A stretch of DNA of 64,000 bases from Monosiga brevicollis MX1 (lineage: Eukaryota > Opisthokonta > Choanoflagellata > Craspedida > Salpingoecidae). Below are positions 35,398-46,199 of the stretch, piece after piece (the stretch's first letter is position 1; each line of letters starts with the position of its first letter). The notes beneath the pieces were generated by a model. It made no database searches, was not told the DNA's origin, and saw nothing but the letters and a program-made list of their open reading frames with translations. The DNA lies in the NCBI RefSeq assembly GCF_000002865.3, contig NW_001865048.1, forward strand, positions 24,456-88,455, in the 5' to 3' direction. Both the position numbers and the translations under genes were made by a program.

Positions 35398-36440
35398 TCA
35401 CATCTCGAGGGCTGAGGCTCCAAAGGCATCATCGTGATGGTAAGTCAAATCTGCATTGGCGGGATCGTGTGTAGTGTGAGGATCGAGTGCAGCGCCAAGT
35501 CAAGGGTGCCCATGGGATGGAAGCACGTACAGAGAAACCCGTCGTCATCACCAAAGTCCTGGTAGAGCTGGCGTATCGCTTTGCTGAAAACAGGCCCCGT
35601 GGCAAAGGGAGGCAAAAGGAGAAGGGCGTGAGGTGCATTGAGGTGCATCGAGGTGCATCGAGTCACATCGAACGGGTGCAGATGCGGGTGCAGCTGGGCC
35701 GAGACAAGACGGTCAACGCACCTGGTTTCTGGAATGGCAAACTTGCCATCGTTTTCAACGTAGACAAAGATGCTTTGCGAGGCCGCCAAATTGCTGCGGC
35801 TGCGAATAATCTGCTGAAACTAACGCCATGCAAGGGGCGTTGGATCGTACAGAGCGGGTAAGAGCAGCGTGACTTGATGGGTTTGCAAACGCGGGAGGAG
35901 AATGAAAACAGCAATGTTCTCCCCGCCCCCACACAAAGCAGGGGAACGTGAAGAAGGGTGGTTTGAATCTGCTTGGAGACCAAGGGACATGACCACCGAC
36001 CTGGGCCAGCGTCATTTCGCCAGAGACAATAAACTTGTTCTTATCGAGGGGGGGAAGCTTGCAGCGTTTGCCACGCAGGACAATCACGGGATATTGCTCG
36101 CTGTACTTTTTGCGTATCCGGCGAGCCTCGGCGCTGCGTGCAGCTAACGTGTTCAGGCGCATCGTGGACATTTGGACAGCCGCATCCGTCGTAAGGCGGT
36201 GCGCCGACGAATGGCGACAGAAAAAAAAGACACGAAACAGGACGAAGAGTGAAAGCCAAGCGGGAGCGGAAGAAGAAGAAGAAGAAGAAGAAGAAGACGG
36301 AGAAGACGGAGAAAGAGATGGAGAGAGAGAGCGCGCGCAGGGGGGCGAGCGAAGGGGGTGGGATGGGCGGCTCGATCAAATCACGGACCGAAATCATGCT
36401 TTTGCTTGTAAGGGTTGGTCTCCTTGCCCGAGCGCATCAT
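35398..36440 (-). CDS. ATG8: ATG8 family ubiquitin-like autophagy protein
   Basis: ATG8/GABARAP/LC3 is conjugated to phosphatidylethanolamine on autophagic membranes. Five exons join in phase. Exon 1 (36389-36440) reads MMRSGKETNPYKQKHDF. Exon 2 (36001-36143) reads AEARRIRKKYSEQYPVIVL, then LPPLDKNKFIVSGEMTLAQ. Exon 3 (35722-35819) reads FQQIIRSRSNLAASQSIFVY. Exon 4 (35531-35583) reads KAIRQLYQDFGDDDGFL. Exon 5 (35398-35450) reads YLTYHHDDAFGASALEM then stop. The predicted length is about 130 residues, usual for the family. Gly in DAFG is the expected ATG4 cleavage and lipidation site, leaving a six-residue tail (ASALEM) to be removed. The YKQKHDF start resembles GABARAP (YKEEHPF), whereas FQQIIRSRSNL is closer to LC3. 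It is divergent from CERT across a long GA tract. Confidence 0.93.
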
Positions 36441-37981
<1,541 letters not shown>

Positions 37982-40485
37982 ATGCCCGACAAGGAGGCAG
38001 CCTTTGCGGCCTCGGCATCATCCGAGGGGAGGGGGTCTCGGAAGAGCACGCCCGGCCATTCGGGCCGCACGTCCCCTCTGCTGACAACCACCAGCCACCC
38101 CGCTCCGCGCCGCTACTCCAACCTGCACAAGCGCAGCATCTCCGACGTGGTTGCCAGCCACTCGTACGACTTTGTTCAGCACGATGACGATAGCGTCGGT
38201 GCTCATTCGGACACAGAGCTCGACGGTCGCGATCGAGAACCCCCCTTGCCCAGCCGTGAGGGCCAGGTCGCCAAGTGGACCAACTACATCCACGGCTGGC
38301 AGGAGCGCTACCTTGTCCTACGTGATGGCACTTTATCCTACTTCAAGTCGGCCCAAGAACGCACCCGGGCCTGCCGCGGTTCCATTGATGTGATTGGTGC
38401 CGTGATCAAGGCCCATGACTTTGACGCCCTTCGTTTCGACGTCGTCGTCGGTGCCGACCAACTCTTTTACGTGCGCGCCACGTCAACCGCTGAGCGCGAC
38501 GCCTGGGTCGCCGACCTTCGCTTGACCAAGGACCTCTTGCCCGATCGTCAGCCCTCCGCCCTCTCCCGCCGCCCCTCCACCTTTTCCCTGGCCTCGGGCA
38601 CCTCGGCCAACTCGGCTCACGTCGGCACCTCCAACGGCCCTCGCATCTTCAAGGACAAGCTGGCCGAGCTCAAGTCCATTCAATCGGCCCTCGGCAAACA
38701 GGTGGGTTTTGCACCGCCACACGTTTGAAGACCAGGCTCAACTCGATTGCGCCCGCAGCCATTTTCTCCTGGCGTTGTTTTGTTCTCAACTCTTGTTCTT
38801 CTTTCTCATCTTCTGGTCACGTGGTCTCGGGTTGCCTCCAACGCAGGCCTTGAGCTTGCACACAAACCTTCAACAGGTCGTGGATGAATTTGGCGAGGAA
38901 TCATCCGAGGGATCCCGTGCACGCGAGGCCGCCGAGGAGGCAGTGCTCTTCAAGGTCGCTGCGCAAGGCACCATGTCCGCCATTGAGGAAACCATTGCCC
39001 TGCTCATCAAGCGTGAGGAAGACTTGCACCGCCGCTATGAACGCGAACGCCAGAAGCGCAAGCAGCTCGAGGAAGAACTGGACACTCGCCCAGACATGCG
39101 CAATCTAGGTCCCGACTACGTGGAAGGCCCACACACCCTGCTTAATGATGACGAGTTTTATGACGCCTTGGAAACCGGCCTTGATCAACTCGAAGCCCAG
39201 GAACGCCATCGTCAAGAAGAAGAGGCTCGCCTTGAAAGCCAGCGCGCCCAGCAATCGGCCCTTCCCTCTCGCAAGACTCACCGCTTCACAGGCCTCGTGG
39301 ACGAGCAGGTTGGCCCCGCTTGAAATGTTTTCTTGTCCTTGGTCTTCATCGTCTTTTGTCCGCTGCCCGATACGAGGTTGTGTGTGTCCCAGGCTTGCCG
39401 CTGCTGTTCCCTTTTGGGGTGTCTCATTTTTTCGCTTGGACTCAGCTCCAACATAGCCTGGCCTTGGCCGATGAAGATGTGGACGCCCACTGGGCCTTGG
39501 GTTACCAGGAGGGTCAGCTCAAGGTGTTTCGCCGAGAATCGGCCGAATCTGGAACCCCAACCGACCGCCTCAAGGCCTTTCATTACATTCCCGGCATTAG
39601 CGGTCGTGTGCGTTTGAAGCCATGCCCTTGCGTACCTGTCCCATGTCACGCAAAGACTTATCCAGTTGTACAACCCCCCATGTGCTTAGGAGCTTGCCGA
39701 GTATTTTTTCAACACTGACTACAAAACGGAATGGGAACGTGAGTTGGGCACTCCCCCGCCGCTCCGTGTACTTGCCTCCCGGTGGGGGTTGCTCATTCAT
39801 CGAATTGACTGCGCACAACAGATACGATCGAGAGCTTCCGAGTGCTTGAGTTTCTGGATCAGCACACCAACGTCACCCACATGATCCATAAACGGGTGTG
39901 GCCCTCGGCACAGCGCGACTCGTGCTTTGTGTCACATTTTTGCCACATTAACGAGCACCGGTGCGTCTATCCAACCCGCTTGCGTGATGCTCAACCCTTC
40001 CTCTCGCGCCTCTCTTCTCATTAATCTGTTGCCGGCCGTGGCATGGCGTGGCGTGGCGTGGCGTGGCGTCGCGATGCAATGCAGTTGGGCCGTTCTGAAT
40101 TACTCGGTCGATCATGACATGGCGCCGCAAGACAAGTTTGTGCGCCTGACTTGTGCCATGTTTCTCCTATGTGACACGGACATTCAAAGCCGGGACACAC
40201 CACAAAGCCGCAAGGATGTGGGCTGCCGCATCACCTACGTGGCCTCGATCAATCCCGGAGGCTGGGCTCCCCCCTCCGTCGTCAAGTGCGTATCCGTCTG
40301 CAGCAACGCTTTTCCGCCATTATCGCTTTGGATCACGAAGCTGTTCAGCTCCTTGCCGTTGTTGGCTCACCCTGCGACTTGATTGCCAATCTAGGGCTGT
40401 ATCGCAGCGCGAGTACCCCAAGTTTCTCAAAAATCTCGAAAAGCATGTTCTCAAGCATTACGAGGGGAAGCCCCTTTCGGTCTAA
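37982..40485 (+). CDS. CERT1: Ceramide transfer protein CERT (PH, FFAT, START)
   Basis: CERT carries ceramide from the ER to the Golgi at membrane contact sites. The start is the ATG at 37982 (MPDKEAAFAA). A Ser-rich N-terminus is followed by a PH domain (REGQVAKWTNYIHGWQERYL, LRDGTLSYFKS, ERDAWVADLRL; 38250-38530), which in the family binds Golgi PI4P. A Ser cluster (SRRPSTFSLASGTSANSAH) may match the serine-repeat region that controls CERT. A coiled coil (REEDLHRRYERERQKRKQLE) precedes a FFAT-like motif, DEFYDALE (39150-39173), which would bind the ER protein VAP. The START domain follows on several exons: WALGYQEGQLKVFRRES, IESFRVLEFLDQHTNVTHMI, RVWPSAQRDSCFVSHF, NYSVDHDMAP, CRITYVASINPGGWAPPSVV and REYPKFLKNLEKHVLKHYEG. 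The protein ends KPLSV-stop at 40483-40485. All human CERT parts are present. Confidence 0.93.
40040..40069. repeat. Short GGCGT pentanucleotide repeat in a CERT intron
   Basis: About five copies of TGGCG/GGCGT lie inside an intron just before the CERT exon NYSVDHD. Confidence 0.7.
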
Positions 40486-40869
40486 AAGAAGCTGTCAGAG
40501 AGCCTCAACCAAGCGGGGCTGGGCCATGGGCACCGCACGCGGACCCCAGACACTGGATTGCCGGTGGCGTTGCCCGTCCCAATCGTCACACGACGCTTGC
40601 TCCCTGTGTTTATTGTTTGCCATGCTGGCACTAATTGAGAAACTAAGTCTGATCTTGTGCGATGATCCCGTGATGTCATGTGCGCTTTCCATCGAGCCGT
40701 CAGTCAGCGTAGTCTCCAGCAATTTGGTTCTTAGCAGAAGGGAAGGAAAAAAAAAAACAAGAAAGAAAGGCACAAGCACAGTCAAGCAAGTTTCAGGGTT
40801 GCAACAACAGCAGCTACATCCTGCTGATGATCATCTGGAGTCGTTCGGAACAGACGAGGCAAGTCCCCC
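40486..40869. other. Convergent intergenic region
   Basis: This lies between the stop codons of CERT and WDR61. It has a short poly-A tract near 40748-40758. I see no coding sequence. Confidence 0.45.
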
Positions 40870-42700
40870 TCAGGGGCACTCATACACAAAAACGTTGGCG
40901 TCATCACCAACGCTCACGATGCGCTTGCCTTCCTTGTCAAAGGCCAGACTCCACACCTGCAAGCAAAGCACCGCACAGCGTCAGGGCACGACAACTCCAG
41001 ACAACTCCAGACGACAGCAAACAGGCCAGTGTTCGTGAAAACTGGAAATGGCGCAAAGCAATGACCTGGTCGGAGTGATCTGAAAAAGTGTGCAGGCACT
41101 CCTTGGTGTCGATCTTCCAAACTTTGACTGTTTGGTCGCTTGAGCTGCGAGTGCACGTGTTGTGTGAGCTGCATACACCCGGGCTCTACGGGCGGCACAC
41201 AAGTAAAGAGGGGCACAAAGGGGCGAGACCGCACCAAGAAGCAATGTGTTGATTGTCGGGAGCGACGACCACGGAGAGAACCCAGGAACCGTGGCCAGAA
41301 AAGGTACCGAGCAACTCCAGGCCTGCCTCTTGAAAATGCTTGATGTAGCCATCGTCACTTGCGGTGAAAAGTTGTTTGCTGTCAGGGGAAAAGGCCAGAC
41401 TGCGGATGGGCAGAGCATGGACTTGGCGCTTGCTCACAACGGTGGCCTTTTTGAGGTCAAACACAATAACGTAGCCTTTCATGGTGGCGCAAGCCAGACG
41501 ATCTCCACTGGGACTCTACACAACCCAGGCAAAAGTCGAATTGAGTCGCCCAGAGGATCAAGCCAGCAAAAGCCAAGGGCGCATGCGACAGGACGGCATA
41601 CATAGACGAGGGCGGAGATGTAGTCTGCAGCCGTATCTAGCTCGGCCCGCTGTTCAAACGTGCCGACATCGAAAATATACACCTGTGCAGGGCCGCCAAC
41701 ACCAGGCGCACACCCCTTTATGTGAGCAGGCCGAGGCCCCTTGCAGAAGGCACCGATGAACTCCTCGTGTAGAGTCTGCGAGGGCGCACTGGTTGTGAAG
41801 CACAGAGGTCAACGATGTCAGGATGAGGGTACCTTGCCAGTGCTGGATCCCGCCGCGAGAAACTGGGCATCATGGGAGATGGCGACGGTCCAAGGTGTTG
41901 CTAGAAAAAGATTCATGGGACGACCAATGTCAAGGAAGGACGTGAGCGGGTGGAAAGGGGCCGCAATGGCTCTGAACCTTCTCTCCTAGTTGGCAAAGAG
42001 GCTGAGGAGGAGGTGCAGGGGTGCAGGGGCTAGGCTCTTACCGCCGTCAGGTGACATTTTGCCGAGAAGGCGGCCGTCATTCAGATTCCATGCCTTGATC
42101 TGGCCATCGATCGAGCTCGAGTAGGCTACCGACTTTTCCGAGTCGGTGGCGACAGAAATGACACCAAGCTCGTGGCCTTCAAAGCGATGAGCTTGTTCCA
42201 ATGTCTTGTCCACGTTATTCCTGCAATTGTCATTCGAGTACAGAGACAAAAAAGGGCCAGGGCACAGGGCTTAGAACTTTAAAAAAAAAAAAAGAAGAAG
42301 CTAAAAACTGGGCCAACTGTTCAGCGTACCAGCGCCAGGCCCGCACGGTGTCGTCCACAGAGCCAGTGACAATGTAATCGTCGGCGTCTTTGGTGCACCA
42401 CGACACGGTCCAAATGCCGTCGTCGTGTGCTACGCATGCGAACAGAAGAGCCACAGACACAGAGCACCATGAGAGATCAATGTGCAAACCCATCATCGCT
42501 CAACCCGCGCAAATGGGAAAAAAGCACCGAGGGGACAGGTGAGGGGAGCTTTGAGACCAAACCTTTTTGCTTCTGGCCAATGGTGCGAAACTACAATCAA
42601 GACACGTCAAGGGCCAAAGGCCAAGGGGACGAGTGCGTGAGACTGCATTCAACGAAACGGCACCCGCCTCGGTCGGTTGAGCGTTGAACGACTTTACCAT
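40870..42700 (-). CDS. WDR61: WDR61/SKI8 WD40 protein
   Basis: WDR61 (SKI8) is a small propeller shared by the SKI mRNA-decay complex and the PAF1 transcription complex. The reading places the start codon alone at the end of exon 1: ATG at 42700-42698, followed directly by gtaaag. A 28-base exon 2 (42563-42590) encodes FRTIGQKQ and joins in phase to AHDDGIWTVSW. This copies the animal N-terminus (KQEQAHDDAIWSV, recalled). Propeller strands then follow: YIVTGSVDDTVRAWRW, RFEGHELGVISVA, SIDGQIKAWNLNDGRLL, TPWTVAISHDAQFLAAGSST, RLACATMKGYVIVFDLK, HALPIRSLAFSPDSKQLFTA then SDDGYIKHF, FSGHGSWVLSVVVAPDNQHI, DQTVKIWKIDTKECLHTFSD, and VWSLAFDKEGKRIVSVGDDA. The protein ends FVYECP-stop at 40872-40870. 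Seven repeats are expected and seven can be traced. It is divergent from the p53-family gene. Confidence 0.92.
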
Positions 42701-43416
42701 GATGTCGGCGAGCCACAGACAGAACAAGGTCTCAAACTCAGCAAAAACAATTGCCCCGCTTGACACTCACTCACAAGCCGCGCCCAGAAAGTGCTTCCCT
42801 TTCCTTTCCTTCCCGTGCACAGCTTGCACAGCCCAAGATGCCGGACGACTCGCTGCGCCCCCACTGGTATCAAACCCGCCCGCTGCCGTTTCGTTTCCCT
42901 CTAAAAGATCAAAAAAAAAGTGTTTGTCTTCAAGTGAGAGAGAGAGAGATTTAGAGAGAGAGATGGGTAGTGAAGGGATTTAGAGACTATCGTCGAATCG
43001 TGTGAATGCACAAGCTTGTAGTCAAGGTGTTGACAGAGGTGCTGGCACTGTCACGGTACCGGCAGAGAGGGATCAGAGCTGCTTTCATCTGACATAGTCA
43101 TCTGACATTAAGATGTGAAAATGTGAGAAATTATGCACCAAAAAACTCAACTTAACCTTTTCGCAATAGCACAAAAAGAGATCTGTAAGATAGCGATAAC
43201 ATGTTTGAACATGTTTCAGTTCGATTTGGTGTGTATGTGTGTGTCTCTGTCTCTCTCATTTTTTTTCTTTTTCTGCTGCGCGCGCGCTCGCTCGCTCTCT
43301 GTGTGACTCTCTCTCCTCATGCTCTCTCTCTGTGACGCTCTGACGCTCTGTCTCTCCTTTTTGTGACGGCGGCGGCGGCGGTGGGGTGTGGCTTACTGTC
43401 TGGGGAACTTGCAGTC
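42701..43416. other. Divergent promoter region of WDR61 and the p53-family gene
   Basis: This 716-bp gap holds short GA-rich runs (42937-42965), an AT-rich middle, a p53-type response element (43197-43216, listed separately), GT and CT runs (43230-43260, 43292-43355) and a GGC triplet run just before the p53-family start. I see no coding sequence. Confidence 0.6.
43197..43216. promoter_or_regulatory. Putative p53-family response element
   Basis: Two ten-base half-sites abut without a spacer: TAACATGTTT and GAACATGTTT. Against the known consensus RRRCWWGYYY twice, 19 of 20 positions fit; only the first T is off. The second half-site is perfect. The element lies 200 bp upstream of the start codon of the p53-family gene and 497 bp upstream of WDR61. 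Binding is inferred from the conserved DNA contacts of that protein. Confidence 0.6.
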
Positions 43417-46199
43417 ATGGCCTCGCAGGATACGCTGCCTGCGTCACAGGAAACGGTGCCCGATGCCGAGACTGGCGTGTTCCCGCCCATGCTAACGCGG
43501 CACGGCTCGTCGTACAAACGCATGTCCATGCGCGACTTTCACGAGTACCTCTCTCGGATCAACAAGGATGGCGAGTGAGTGACTTGCCGGTTGATGTCTC
43601 GGCCGTGTTTGCTGGAGTTGCTGTGAAATCCTTGACTGTGATTCCGACCTCATGCCTCTTTGCCTCTTTGCCATGGATCTAGCATGGCCTCGGGTAGCAT
43701 GGTTCGCCGTGATTGCATGATGCACAAGGATGGCTGGCAGCAAGTGGATGCCGAGTTTGACGTTGACATTGACATTTTGGTGGGCACCTGCTTACCCTTC
43801 TCCCCACTCTTATCCGTGGCTCGTGGTGAATGCATCGATCGATGCCCGTGAGGTTGGTCCGATCTCAGCAAGGTTTTACGTTTGTTATTCCTCATGGTGC
43901 AGGGGGGGCAGCTGCCGATGGATACGGAGCTGGTGGATTTGGAGACACCCCTGCCGGGCACAGGCCTGGACGACACGCCGCAAGCCTCGGCCAAGCCATG
44001 CGGCGCTTTGGAGGACTCAGGAGAACCTAACCCGGCCGGTTTCCGTGCCAACCTGGCCGACTCAAGCGTGGCTGCTGGCCCCGGTGCCCGGGCCATTGGC
44101 TGGACGTACTCGCCCATTCTCAACACCCTCTTCACCCCAATGGACTACTCTTGCCCAATCCGCTTTGCAACAAACGAGGTGCGGCTGGCCCGACTGACAT
44201 GGGTCGCTGACGTTGCTACTGTCAGGGGGCGCTCCCATCCATGCACCATCCACCCATCTGTCGATGATTGCGCCTGACAAAAACATGCGCCCAATAGAGT
44301 GTTCCCGACCTCAGCCGCATCGTGGCCCATCTCGAATACACGCAAACAAACCAACGCAACTTTGTCGTCAACCGCTGCGACATGCATCGTCAAGGCGACT
44401 CTGGCCCCTTTGCTGAACACGTTCTTCGCGTCAACAATCCCCAAGCCAACTACCACCAACGCCAAGAGGTATTGGCGCGCCGCGCCATGGGCGTTTGCGT
44501 CCTGGTGCCTGACCTTCACTAACACATAACATGCCTTGCATTCACGACAGCGTCTGGCTGTCAGTGTGCCAGTGGCCAGCACACGCAGCGGCAAGGTGGA
44601 GCAAAACGAACTTTTTGAATGGCATTGCCTCACCTCTTGCGCTGGCGGCATCAATCGCCGGAAGATTCGGGTGGTCTTCCGCCTCATCGACCCTGACCAG
44701 TGTGTTTCATGCTTGCTGCCGTTTGCCCGTGCATCATCATGTCCATCTCGTATCCCCTTTTCTTGGGTCGCAATCGCACTCACTGTTTGCTTCGGTAATT
44801 GTGTGTGCGCCATGCGTGTCTCAGAAACGTCCTGGGCGTTCAGCACATCAACGTGCGCGTCTGTGCTTGTCCAGGTACAGTCATACATTTACCCCCTGGC
44901 CCTGACTACGCCCCTTCTTGCTTTGTTGTGTCTCTCGGCCGAGCGGTATCGGCACCTCAGCCAACGCCTGCCTTCCTTTTTGTCACACACTTGCCAGTGC
45001 GTGATCGTCGGACACATGAAAAGGCCCACGCCAAACGTGAGCAAGCCAACGACAAGCGCAACGTCATCGCGTCTGACCCCACTCCGAGCAAGAAGCCCAA
45101 GCTGAGTACGTGTCAGCTCCACCTGTGCTTGTGCTGCACCATACACACGCCACGGGGAAGTTTTGCCCCGACTGACCAGACGGCGTGCACATATGTAGAG
45201 GATCATCCCATCTCCATGGCCCTGCGTAAAATGCCCTCCGTATCGACCCTCTGTCAGATTGGCAGCGGCTTTGACCACGATCAGGACGTGCAGTACCTCG
45301 CGGTGCGTCGAACCCGCTCCCAGACCCAACCGCCCACCGACACGACCGGTTCCTCTCCTCGCCTCATCATGCGTCATCTTGCGGACAATGGGGGTTTAGA
45401 TCTGCGGCCGTGCCAACTACGAAGTCGCCCTCAAGGTCCGCGACCAGCTCAATCAATCGGCCGGTCTTGGGTAAGCTTGACGGGCTTTTCGTCGATGAAG
45501 CTCAACCGTTACCGCACGCACGCACCCTGCTTGGCACCCTGCTTGGCACCTTACTCATGGCGCTCTTGTATGTTTCGTTGTGGTAATGCTGTAGGCGGGT
45601 GGCCGCTTCAAGTGTGCATCTCCCCCGCAGTGAGGTTACGCTGATTAAGCAACGTGTAGCCGAAGCCACCAACTTGGACGAGTACGTCACTTTGCACCAC
45701 CATCTTGCTCTGCCAGAGGCGCATTTTCACCTAGCGTTGGTGGCGTCCCAACTCATGGCTGGGGTTTGGGACTTTGGTGGTGCAACTAGATTTCTGCGGG
45801 CCTGCAATCTGCAATCGCTCAAGCGGACGTTGGAAAATCTGGGCTACACAGACCTGCCCTTGATAGCCACGTTGGATGCACGAGAGATTGAGGAGTTGAC
45901 TCTGACCAAACAAGACCAACGTCGTCTCAAGCTGGCCCTGGTCACCCTGAATGAGGTATGGGTCGGACGTCGCCAGTGTGCCGTGGGTGTACAGTGTGCC
46001 GTGGGCATGCCCGCGAGTCGTTTATGCTTTTGCATGCCATGTGCCATGTATTGTGTGGCTTTAGACGGACAAGGCGCAGGACCCGTACCTGGCCCGTCGA
46101 AGGGAGACCAAGCTAATGCGAGTGACCGTTCGCTCGACCCCGGGCCAAGCGCAGGCGGGCGGGGCTGGCCCCACCTCGCCTTTTGCGGCTGCATCATGA
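43417..46199 (+). CDS. p53/p63/p73-family transcription factor with SAM domain
   Basis: Eleven exons join in phase. Exons 1-2 (from 43417) encode an N-terminus with an acidic-hydrophobic run (WQQVDAEFDVDIDIL) that may activate transcription. The p53 DNA-binding domain runs from exon 3 to 7 (43903-45105): WTYSPILNTLFTPMDYSCPI, NRCDMHRQGDSGPFAEHVLR, FEWHCLTSCAGGINRRKIRV, INVRVCACP, RDRRTHEK. The four zinc ligands (CxxH, CxxxC) and the Arg residues equal to human R248, R249, R273, R280 and R282 are present. The family CACPG reads CACPV because of the exon 6/7 join. A PSKKPKL nuclear signal follows. Exon 9 (45400-45469) gives a tetramerisation helix, ICGRANYEVALKVRDQLNQS. Exon 10 (45631-45955) holds a SAM domain (LRACNLQSLKRTLENLGYTD, LTLTKQDQRRLKLALVTLNE). 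Exon 11 ends PFAAAS-stop at 46199. The layout is that of p63/p73, not of vertebrate p53. Confidence 0.93.
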
